From: BOG-1112 sp964635325
GTDB lineage: Bacteria; Bdellovibrionota_B; Oligoflexia; Oligoflexales; Bog-1112
NCBI GenBank assembly: GCA_964635325.1
Contig: CAZWOL010000031.1
Span: 1-33,964 of the forward strand
DNA length: 33,964 bases
Direction of reading: 5' to 3'
The translations under genes were made by a program, and so were the position numbers. The first letter of the stretch is position 1; each line of letters starts with the position of its first letter. The notes beneath the pieces were generated by a model that was not told the origin of the DNA, made no database searches, and worked only from the letters and a program-made list of their open reading frames with translations. Positions 14,976 through 22,184 of this stretch are shown one piece after another.

Positions 14976-16889
14976 ATGAATATTCGTAAGTTCGGACTCG
15001 TGCGCATCGCTATGATTTTAGTTGTGATTCTCGTCTGCAGTGAGTTTTTTGTTCAGCAGTTGGAACGCTCCCGACTTGCGATTGCAGAAGCTCGAAGATC
15101 CTATATTGCAGCTTTGGCACAGACGCGTTCGCAACTTGCTAGTCAGTTGCAAGAGATGACTCACGACCCTGTCCTAATATCCAATCTCAGTGGACAGCTT
15201 TCCTACTCCGTCAGTCGTTCACTTGATGGAGAGTTATATCCTGGAACCTTTGATTTCTACGTGATTTTCGATGAAAATTGCCGACCTATCGCTAAGTCGA
15301 CAGTGCTACCGATGCCCTCAGGGCTTTGCCAAAAAAATGCAAGTGATCAGTGGCGTTGGTACTCACTCGATCAAAAACCTGCAATGTTTCTTCTCAAAAA
15401 TCGTCTAGATCTTGAAAAACCTTTTTATATTGGTGCAGGTCGTTTTCTATCGAATGACTGGATACGCTCGGTTCCAGGTTTGCAATCCAGTTTGCAAAAT
15501 GCTGGACTCCTAAGCGGTGCTCTTACGAGTCAGGCACTTTGCAGATGGCCACGCATGTGTTCTGAATTCAATAATAGCGCATTGGTAGAAGGGCGCGATG
15601 CCAACGGATTGGCTCTTGCAAGTCTAACATCCAAACATAAAACCTTTAGTGTACTGCGTCCGTGGCTTCTTGCTGCACAACCTCTGACCAATCCTTTGAC
15701 AATCCCTATACTTTTTTTATTATGTGTGATCTTCATTATGGAATGGTCCCGTCGACGCTTTTTGCAGTCGCAAATTCGTGAGAATGAAGCGAGTTTTTTA
15801 GAATGGTGCCAAAGTCCTCTGGCCTCTAATGTTGCAACACCATATGTTCCTGCTTTAGAAGCGGCACAGAAATCTCTACAAAGCGTACTCAGGCACTGCG
15901 CTGATCGAGGGTCTGAACTCGCAAAAAAAATCGAAACTCTTGAAAATGATCAGTTGGATCTAAAAGATAAACTGACGGAAGCGCAACGTAACCTCAGTGA
16001 GCATATTCCCTACTCTGTGCTCTCTGCTCATATCATGCGAACCGGTGCCTCCGTCCAACAGATGCTGAGCTCAGCTTTAGAACTCAGTCGTGATGTTGCA
16101 GGGGTGGTTGACAAAGGGTTTCTTTCGAGCAATCGCAAAATTACAGACCTTCTCAAAACTTGGCAGAATGGTATTGCAGTGCGAGGTGAACGTCACTATA
16201 TGCGCTCCCTTTACGAGCAAGAAGGACGTCAGGAAGGAGAAACTCTACTCAAAAGCGAAATCAACCGTCTCTGCTCTCTCTCTGAGCAAAATGGGGATTC
16301 AGCTGTTCATACGCTGTCCCTTATCAAGAGCTGTCAGCAGCAGGAGGAGGATACCCTTCGTGTCATCGAAGCATGGTCAGCACTCGCAAGTCGCGTGAGT
16401 GATCCAACTCTTTCCTTCTCAAAAATTGCAGATTCAGCAGCTTCTCTAGTGCAACTTGAAAGAAAGCAGCGTGTTGCCTTTGTCGGAAAATTTGCTCCAT
16501 CATTGATTTTGAATATGCCTGTTTCCACAGTACTTAGTACTTTGCTACTGATTTTTATTGCGATGAAAGATGGTTTGCGTGATGTCGAAGCCGATGAAAT
16601 TCTTGTGTACCAAGCGCATAAACGGCAAAAACAGGATGAACATGTTTTCGCATTCTCTATAACTAACGAGCGTGGAAAAGTCCTGACATGTCACCCCACA
16701 GAAGTGCCTTTGCAACGTGTCGCAGATATGTTGCGTCCTTGGGGGCTTCAGTGTCAGGTGATTCGTCGTCCAGAGAGTGGGGCTTATGTGATCTTGCGAG
16801 TCAAAGCATCTTTGCTAATTGGAGCAACGGACTCCTTAGCGTCAGTAGAGTTGGACAATAGCAGAGGGATAGATCCTGTAGTTATTTGA
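14976..16889 (+). CDS. Two-TM sensor-like protein with degenerate kinase-like C-terminus
   Basis: A 637-residue inner-membrane protein. The first TM segment (IAMILVVILVCSEFF) is near residue 10-25, followed by a periplasmic domain to about 240 with several Cys. The second TM segment (LTIPILFLLCVIFIM) is followed by a cytoplasmic helical region with coiled-coil character (about 300-350: ELAKKIETLENDQLDLKDKL). The layout matches a membrane histidine kinase. The C-terminus has a stretch (VSTVLSTLLLIFIAMKDGL) that could be a relic of the N-box helix, but the catalytic Asn and the Gly-rich ATP lid are not visible. No convincing phospho-acceptor His box was found. It is therefore probably a scaffold or degenerate sensor. 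GAGAAGG precedes the ATG by 7 bases. Confidence 0.7.
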   Translation: MNIRKFGLVRIAMILVVILVCSEFFVQQLERSRLAIAEARRSYIAALAQTRSQLASQLQEMTHDPVLISNLSGQLSYSVSRSLDGELYPGTFDFYVIFDENCRPIAKSTVLPMPSGLCQKNASDQWRWYSLDQKPAMFLLKNRLDLEKPFYIGAGRFLSNDWIRSVPGLQSSLQNAGLLSGALTSQALCRWPRMCSEFNNSALVEGRDANGLALASLTSKHKTFSVLRPWLLAAQPLTNPLTIPILFLLCVIFIMEWSRRRFLQSQIRENEASFLEWCQSPLASNVATPYVPALEAAQKSLQSVLRHCADRGSELAKKIETLENDQLDLKDKLTEAQRNLSEHIPYSVLSAHIMRTGASVQQMLSSALELSRDVAGVVDKGFLSSNRKITDLLKTWQNGIAVRGERHYMRSLYEQEGRQEGETLLKSEINRLCSLSEQNGDSAVHTLSLIKSCQQQEEDTLRVIEAWSALASRVSDPTLSFSKIADSAASLVQLERKQRVAFVGKFAPSLILNMPVSTVLSTLLLIFIAMKDGLRDVEADEILVYQAHKRQKQDEHVFAFSITNERGKVLTCHPTEVPLQRVADMLRPWGLQCQVIRRPESGAYVILRVKASLLIGATDSLASVELDNSRGIDPVVI

Positions 16890-16896
16890 CGTGCTT

Positions 16897-16918
16897 CACA
16901 AACTTTGAAAGATTTGTG
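16897..16918. terminator. Inverted repeat between convergent genes
   Basis: CACAAA at 16897-16902 pairs with TTTGTG at 16913-16918, and the inner CTT/AAG can extend the stem with one bulged A. It lies in the 34-base gap between convergent genes and may end transcription in either direction. No T-run is present. Confidence 0.4.
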
Positions 16919-16923
16919 CTAAG

Positions 16924-17598
16924 TCATTTCGGTTCGATGATAGTGCCACCGCTCAGCTTTATCGCTTCTTTCATCACCCGCGAAAAACCACCACCGCTAG
17001 GTGTATAGAATTTTGCGTTACAGATATAGAGAACGTCTTCATCTGCAGGTTCATCGATACGCTGTGTCACTTGCATGCCGTTTGCCTCAAAGAATTCTCC
17101 GACCAGGCGAATATAGGCTAGGCTTTTGTTATGTGACTTCAATGGCATGTGAAAGCCTGCAATCAAAGTCACAGAGTGTATGTCTCGCTTCTTTGCTTCT
17201 TCCAATACCTTTTCAAAGTAACTTAGAGGTCGCACATAGTCTGTGCCCCCATAGTAGATTTGTTGGGCAAGAAAGTCTTTTGCCATATGGGGAGTCTGGT
17301 CAATGACATCACCGACACGCAAATGAATGATCAAGCGATCTTTGGGTGGGTAATGCTCTGCTTTGGAACGCTCTTTGACAATATTGAGTAGGATGTCAAA
17401 TCGGTTCTGTTCAGGAGTGCGTCGCATGTATTCGGAGGCGATGGAGTCTGGAAAATTTTTGAAATGATATTCCTGTCCGCTATCCAGGTCACGATTGCGT
17501 TTGCTGGTGACCATGTCTCCAAGTCTGTACTCATAAATTTTGGTATCTTTGGTTGCGCAGCCACACAGGAAGATCAATATACATAATAGTGATTTCAT
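16924..17598 (-). CDS. Lipoprotein with fucosyltransferase-like motifs
   Basis: A 224-residue protein. ATG 17598 is preferred to an in-frame start at 17682, because it lies 10 bases after the stop of the porin gene and gives a textbook lipoprotein signal (LLCILIFLCGC, Cys14). The mature part has LIIHLRVGDVID, which resembles the HxRRGD donor-binding motif of GT11/O-fucosyltransferases. PLSYFEKVLEEAKKR follows, then VTLIAGFHM and, near the end, YICNAKFYTPSGGGFSRVM, which sits where those enzymes have their second donor-site motif. The double Arg is reduced to one (RVGD), so activity is uncertain. A sugar- or GDP-binding role at the envelope is inference only. Confidence 0.65.
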   Translation of the reverse strand: MKSLLCILIFLCGCATKDTKIYEYRLGDMVTSKRNRDLDSGQEYHFKNFPDSIASEYMRRTPEQNRFDILLNIVKERSKAEHYPPKDRLIIHLRVGDVIDQTPHMAKDFLAQQIYYGGTDYVRPLSYFEKVLEEAKKRDIHSVTLIAGFHMPLKSHNKSLAYIRLVGEFFEANGMQVTQRIDEPADEDVLYICNAKFYTPSGGGFSRVMKEAIKLSGGTIIEPK

Positions 17599-17608
17599 AT
17601 CAGTTGAC

Positions 17609-18310
17609 TCACTGCAATTGCACTGTATAAGAAGCGCCAAATCCAAAGTCTTTTGCGGGTTTGTCGACCTTTTTGCCATCATAAAGTTGACGGTTGGTGT
17701 TCAGTGCAAATACTCCGACATCATGAACACCTACACGCTTGTGCACAGCGAGTTGGTAGTCCCAGTAATTTTTGTTGCCTGCATACGCACTGTCTCCAAA
17801 AGTGCTGTAGCCCACGCTCGGATGTGCAAAGACTTGTTCAACACCTGGGATTTGGATCCAACTTTCTGCGCTGTAGTAAATAGAATGGGTTCCAGTCCCA
17901 AAAAATTTTGGTGAGTAGGCAACGGAGAGCTCAAGGTAGGGGCTAAGACATAGACTGGCAGTATAAAGAAGTGTGTTTGCCAGTACAGAATAAGGATCGT
18001 GGTAAGCCTGCACCTTTGCTTTAAATCCAAAGATGCTGTTGATCTGATGTGCGTAGGCCATGTCTATTCGAGCTTCCATGCCGCGTGCATCCTCGGCCCC
18101 TGTGTTAGCAGCAGAAGCTCCCAAGCGTAGGCCAAGGTCCCACTCATAGCTCATGGTACCTCGTATGGAAGGGCCGTGATCCGTTCGTGAAAGGCCACGA
18201 AAAACATAGTCTGTGACAGCAGATGCTTCCGATTTTAACGAGCCTGCAGAGACTGGTGCTGAAGCTAAGAGTGCGGTGCATAGCAAGAGCTGAGAAAGTG
18301 ATCGTAACAT
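17609..18310 (-). CDS. TorF-family putative outer-membrane porin
   Basis: A 233-residue protein with a clear signal peptide (LLLCTALLASAPVSA). The mature N-terminus has AVTDYVFRGLSRTDHGPSI, the signature of the TorF / CHP02001 family of putative porins. Alternating aromatic and polar residues through the rest fit a beta-barrel, although it ends in Gln and not Phe. ATG 18310 is chosen over GTG 18316: AAGGTG is 5 bases before the ATG and overlaps the GTG. It is the middle gene of a three-gene minus-strand run, with 16 bases from the upstream barrel gene and 10 to the lipoprotein. Substrate is unknown. Confidence 0.8.
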   Translation of the reverse strand: MLRSLSQLLLCTALLASAPVSAGSLKSEASAVTDYVFRGLSRTDHGPSIRGTMSYEWDLGLRLGASAANTGAEDARGMEARIDMAYAHQINSIFGFKAKVQAYHDPYSVLANTLLYTASLCLSPYLELSVAYSPKFFGTGTHSIYYSAESWIQIPGVEQVFAHPSVGYSTFGDSAYAGNKNYWDYQLAVHKRVGVHDVGVFALNTNRQLYDGKKVDKPAKDFGFGASYTVQLQ

Positions 18311-18326
18311 AATCACACCTTAAAGT

Positions 18327-18983
18327 TTAAAGATAGGTGGTTTTCAAACCGAATTGTATCATGTGACCAGATGCTCTTAGAACTATATTTTTGTATTGCT
18401 TTTCTATTTCATCGCTGTTGTCAAGTAGGGTTTCGCGACCCCATTCTTCAACTGCAGCATAGCTGAATGTTAGGCCTATCCACCTGTTTACATAGAATTC
18501 AAAACCCGCATGTAAGGCACCTTGCAGACAGACACCGGATGTTTTCATAATCACCGGACCTAAACCGAAGTCTGCACGGGTAAAAAGGCTGAATGCTTGA
18601 TTCTGCAAAGGAGCGTATTGAAAACGTGTGTAGGCACCAAGAAAATTTGCGATCCGAAAGTTGAAATGCTCAAATGAGATTTCACTGCTTTTGTTCTGGA
18701 AAGCATCAAAACGAAAATAAATACCGATGTTTGCGTAGTCGTTATAGGGTACTTCCATGTCAAATCCATACGTATTGACCGACTTTGCCTTGTTTTCACT
18801 TCTCAGATCGAAGTTTGCATTCTTAGCCTGAAATTTGTAGGAACTATATCCCAAAGTAAAGGAAGTTTGGGGATAGGAGAATGAGCTTCTTTTGAGCTCC
18901 AAGGCTTCTGCTTCTGCGTAGACTTGCATTGCATAGAAACCAAAGATTATCATGAATATTTGAGAGATCGTCTTAACTTTCAT
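18327..18983 (-). CDS. Putative outer-membrane beta-barrel protein
   Basis: A 218-residue exported protein. ATG 18983 has GGAG 5 bases upstream and gives a normal signal peptide (FMIIFGFYAMQVYA); the longer in-frame start at 19154 would overlap the divergent helicase gene. The mature sequence alternates Tyr/Phe with polar residues in short strands (SFTLGYSSYKF, NIGIYFRFDAF, IANFLGAYTRFQYA, IGLTFSYAAVEEW, MIQFGLKTTYL), as in 8- to 10-strand barrels. Two Cys-free loops and a long acidic turn near the end (LLDNSDEIEKQYK) are visible. It is the first gene of the run with the TorF porin and the lipoprotein, and it is transcribed away from the helicase gene. Confidence 0.75.
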   Translation of the reverse strand: MKVKTISQIFMIIFGFYAMQVYAEAEALELKRSSFSYPQTSFTLGYSSYKFQAKNANFDLRSENKAKSVNTYGFDMEVPYNDYANIGIYFRFDAFQNKSSEISFEHFNFRIANFLGAYTRFQYAPLQNQAFSLFTRADFGLGPVIMKTSGVCLQGALHAGFEFYVNRWIGLTFSYAAVEEWGRETLLDNSDEIEKQYKNIVLRASGHMIQFGLKTTYL

Positions 18984-19016
18984 GAGGGCTCCGATCATTA
19001 GGTTACAAAATTGCTG

Positions 19017-19032
19017 TATACTAAAAAGTATA
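19017..19032. promoter_or_regulatory. Palindrome with back-to-back -10-like boxes
   Basis: TATACT, four bases, then AGTATA form an inverted repeat in the 156-base gap between the divergent barrel operon and helicase gene. Each strand therefore reads TATACT, a -10-like hexamer. It could be an operator or overlapping divergent promoters; -35 boxes are weak. Confidence 0.4.
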
Positions 19033-19139
19033 GCATTAATTTGTCGCCCCAATTGAAACGTAGCATGGTCGAGTGGGCGCTTGCTTAAAGTGTCAATCCG
19101 GATGAACGCATTCAAACATATAGAAGGAAGGAGCCTCAC

Positions 19140-20921
19140 TTGAGAATCTTGCAAGTCCGCTTCTGGATATTGATAATGCTAAGTTCCATTTTTGCTGCGC
19201 GTGCATATTCTGCGATTACGTTACAGCCCCACCAGGCGCATGCAGTCGATTATCTAGTAAAGAACCCAAAGCAAAAAGGCATTCTTCTCTATCACTCTTT
19301 GGGTAGTGGGAAGACCTATCTTTCCTTGGCCTATACAGAGAAAAATCCCGATAAGAAAGTTATAGTACTTGCGCCTCGCTTTCTTAAGAGCAACTGGCTA
19401 ATACAGATGGAGTCTTTTGGGGTTAAAGATCCAAAGCGATATGAACTCATTTCTTACGAAGAGATCGATAAATTCGACAAACTCGATATTAGTAAGATGA
19501 TTGTGATTATCGATGAAGTGCACAAGCTTGTTGCAATGGTTCATCATCGCAATCCAACCGTTGCGAAAAACTTCAGCGACCTATATTTTAAGCTTCGTAA
19601 AGCAGATAAAATTATTGCACTTAGCGGAACACCCATCTTTAGTGATGCATCAGACATTGCTTTTATTGGAAATTTGATCACCGGAAAAGATAATTTCCCT
19701 TATGACAGAAATAGATTCCGTGTTGAATATCAAAAGGTAAAGCCCGTTACATCACTCTTTCGTGGATATATGACAGAAAGTAAGTTGATGGGCTCCGTTG
19801 TGCCATTCGTTATTACTATGCTGGGAGTCGTTACTGTTGCTATGAGCACACCCGTAGCTCTCCCTTTGGTTGCTATTGCAGGTTCGGTCGCAATTCCCTA
19901 TATGAACGAACAATTTCCTGCCGGTCAAACAGCATTTCGAGAGTTTGATCCAAGCAAGATGAAAGATTTTACAACAAAATATATCTCATTCTATAACATC
20001 GAAATGGAAAGCGACCCTAACTATCCGCGAAAAAATATGCATGCAGAGCGTGTGCATCTTAGCGACCCTCAGACTCACTTTTTCTTAGATCTATGTGATG
20101 AGGATCTGAATAAAGAAGAGCTACGAATGATCCTGGCTGAAGATAATAAGACGATCAACGATGAATATATCAATTTTCATAGCATGGACATTCAGCGCCA
20201 GTTTCTGATGGATCCGACGGTCGGACGAGAGATTGGCAACTTCAGTCTGGTCGGTTCCGATGGAGAAAGGATCGAAGCTCCGAAGTTTGAACGGATTTTC
20301 AAGCATATCCAAAAGAATGAAGGTTCGACTGCGGTATATTCCAATTACTACGTTAACGGTATTTTGAAATTTGCGGAATTTCTTGATCGCAAGGGTATGA
20401 AGGATTCTTATATTATCCTCGAACCCGAACTTTCTATAGAAGAACAGATGAAGCGTATAGATCAATATAACAAAGGCAAGAAGCGCATACTCCTCATTCA
20501 TCCCGAAATTACCGAAGGTGTGTCGTTGCTAGCGACAGAACAGTTGCATGTGCTCGAGCCTATTCCGAACAAAGCTTTGCTTGATCAGGTGATTGGTCGT
20601 GCTGTGAGATATCGTTCTCATATTGACTTACCTAAGAAACGTCAACGTGTCGATGTCTATGTGTGGGAATCTTTTGTGAATTACTCAAATTATTTCCCGA
20701 CAAGTGCAGGCGCCATACGTCGCATGCACTGGCAGAAACGTTACTCCGAGATCAACCCCAGTATGTGGACTAAGGGTATTCTCGAAATTGATAGAAACTA
20801 TTTCCGTAAGGAAGCAACAGCAGATACCCGCATACTTGGTAGCCAGGATACCTTGGGCAAAGATATGGAAAACTTCAAGGATCTGCTGAAAGACCACTCT
20901 ATAGAATCCCTCTCACTCTAG
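19140..20921 (+). CDS. Superfamily 2 helicase resembling large-DNA-virus helicases, with signal peptide
   Basis: A 593-residue protein with a full set of SF2 motifs: Walker A HSLGSGKT (Lys58), motif II IIDEVHKL (Asp125, Glu126), motif III LSGTP (161-165), motif V TEGVSLLA (458-465) and motif VI QVIGRAVRYRSH (483-494). The wording LLYHSLGSGKT and HVLEPIPN...QVIGRAVRYRSH...LPKKRQRVDVYVW is characteristic of poxvirus D6/D11-like and giant-virus helicases, more than of bacterial SNF2 or UvrB types. Two features are odd. The N-terminus is a signal peptide (WILIMLSSIFAARAYS), and a hydrophobic hairpin (about 219-253) interrupts the region between the two RecA lobes. The start is TTG, supported by AAGGAG six bases before it; the next ATG (19179) lacks a site. 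Substrate and location are unknown. Confidence 0.85.
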   Translation: MRILQVRFWILIMLSSIFAARAYSAITLQPHQAHAVDYLVKNPKQKGILLYHSLGSGKTYLSLAYTEKNPDKKVIVLAPRFLKSNWLIQMESFGVKDPKRYELISYEEIDKFDKLDISKMIVIIDEVHKLVAMVHHRNPTVAKNFSDLYFKLRKADKIIALSGTPIFSDASDIAFIGNLITGKDNFPYDRNRFRVEYQKVKPVTSLFRGYMTESKLMGSVVPFVITMLGVVTVAMSTPVALPLVAIAGSVAIPYMNEQFPAGQTAFREFDPSKMKDFTTKYISFYNIEMESDPNYPRKNMHAERVHLSDPQTHFFLDLCDEDLNKEELRMILAEDNKTINDEYINFHSMDIQRQFLMDPTVGREIGNFSLVGSDGERIEAPKFERIFKHIQKNEGSTAVYSNYYVNGILKFAEFLDRKGMKDSYIILEPELSIEEQMKRIDQYNKGKKRILLIHPEITEGVSLLATEQLHVLEPIPNKALLDQVIGRAVRYRSHIDLPKKRQRVDVYVWESFVNYSNYFPTSAGAIRRMHWQKRYSEINPSMWTKGILEIDRNYFRKEATADTRILGSQDTLGKDMENFKDLLKDHSIESLSL

Positions 20922-20976
20922 TTTTGATGGCTTCCTGCACGTAGAGTCCTCCGCTCCTAGCTCTTCCAGTTTCTCG

Positions 20977-21588
20977 CTAAGGCACCCTAACTCCCAACTT
21001 GCCTAGCTCTCTCACAGCCTGAGCTGTCGTTTCAAATACAATTCCGTGCATACCCGCATGCTGAGCACCAGCTATGTTTTTGGAAAGATCGTCGAGAAAG
21101 ACGCATTCATCTGCTTTCAATTGATACTTTGTCAAAAGATGCTGATAGATCTGTGGGTTCGGTTTGAGTACGCCAAGGTCTGCGGAGTTGACCACACCGC
21201 GAAAGCATTTCCAAAAAGCATAGTGTTCTTCTAAAAATGCTACAAACTCGTGTGTATTATCAGTTAGAGCATAGATTTTGTAATTTGCCTCATGCAGCTT
21301 TCTAAGCAGTTCGTGGCTACCTGGTATAGGATTGAGTAAATGCTCACGAACTGTATCCATCGCTTCTTTGAGCTTGGAGATCTCAATCCCAAGTGCGCTA
21401 TGCAACTTTTGTACGAGTTCATTTTCAGAAAATTTTCCCCTATTCAAATCTAACCATAGCTCGGATTTGAATATGTCTTGCGTCAACTTTGCTTGATCAC
21501 TATCTGGAAAAACTTGTGCAATCACAGCATTTGGATTCCATGGTACAAGGACGTTGCCGATATCGAAGATGATGTTGCATATAGTCAT
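20977..21588 (-). CDS. HAD-superfamily phosphatase (YihX-like)
   Basis: A 203-residue soluble HAD hydrolase of subfamily IA. Motif I is IFDIGNVLV, with nucleophile Asp9 and Gly in place of the usual second Asp, as in E. coli YihX (glucose-1-phosphate phosphatase) and dehalogenase-like members. Motif II is ALTDNTHE, motif III the Lys in VLKPNPQIYQ, and motif IV VFLDDLSKNI. A helical cap domain lies at about 15-80. Substrate is probably a small phosphorylated metabolite but cannot be read from sequence. It starts 3 bases after the thioesterase gene, with AAGG in the end of that gene, so the two form an operon. Confidence 0.88.
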   Translation of the reverse strand: MTICNIIFDIGNVLVPWNPNAVIAQVFPDSDQAKLTQDIFKSELWLDLNRGKFSENELVQKLHSALGIEISKLKEAMDTVREHLLNPIPGSHELLRKLHEANYKIYALTDNTHEFVAFLEEHYAFWKCFRGVVNSADLGVLKPNPQIYQHLLTKYQLKADECVFLDDLSKNIAGAQHAGMHGIVFETTAQAVRELGKLGVRVP

Positions 21589-21591
21589 GCT

Positions 21592-22026
21592 CTAACCTTT
21601 CGCATTAGCAAGTACAGCAAGAGTTAGGCGACTGACGCAGATTAGGCGATCGCTTCCCTTTTCCGTGATACGAATATCCCAAACCTGTGTGCGTTTTCCA
21701 ATATGAATAGGCTTGCCGACGCCAACTACAAATCCGGAAGAAATAGAACCAATATGGTTTGCGTTGAGTTCTAATCCTACACAATGAAATGCTTTTTCAT
21801 CAACGCAAAGCATAGCTCCAACGCTACCCAGAGTCTCTGCCAAAGCTGCGGATGCGCCACCGTGCAAAATTCCAAATGGCTGGTGTGTGCGTTTATCGAC
21901 GGGCATTTCTGCTGTCAAAGAGTCTTCATCTAGATGTGTAAAGCGTATATTGAGAACATCGAGCATTGTATTGCGACTGGTGTCATTCAGTCGATCGAGG
22001 GGGACCACTTTGATTTTATTTTTCAT
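21592..22026 (-). CDS. menI: Hotdog-fold acyl-CoA thioesterase, YdiI/MenI-like
   Basis: A 144-residue cytoplasmic thioesterase. It is close in wording to E. coli YdiI (MenI, 1,4-dihydroxy-2-naphthoyl-CoA thioesterase of menaquinone synthesis): MPVDKRTHQPFGILHGGASAA, then LAETLGSVGAML with the catalytic Glu, LELNANHI, VGKPIHIGKRTQVWDI and SRLTLAVL. YdiI also acts on other aromatic and acyl-CoAs, so a menaquinone role is only probable; no other men gene is in the window. ATG 22026 has AGGAG 8 bases upstream; the longer in-frame start at 22053 has none. It heads a two-gene operon with the HAD phosphatase and diverges from the peptidase gene. Confidence 0.88.
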   Translation of the reverse strand: MKNKIKVVPLDRLNDTSRNTMLDVLNIRFTHLDEDSLTAEMPVDKRTHQPFGILHGGASAALAETLGSVGAMLCVDEKAFHCVGLELNANHIGSISSGFVVGVGKPIHIGKRTQVWDIRITEKGSDRLICVSRLTLAVLANAKG

Positions 22027-22184
22027 GTACTTTTCTCCTATGCCAATTTTCACAGTCTAACATCTTCTCTTAGCTTTAGTGAATGTGGATCTATCGCACA
22101 ACCTATTGAGGTTTTTAAAAATGCGAACCCGTATATATTGATACGATAGCTCTTATGATGTTTTATCGAAAGGAGACTGCACTC

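Noticed and set aside
18984..19154. N-terminal extension of the barrel protein to 19154
   Set aside because: It would bury the signal peptide internally and overlap the helicase start; ATG 18983 has a GGAG site.
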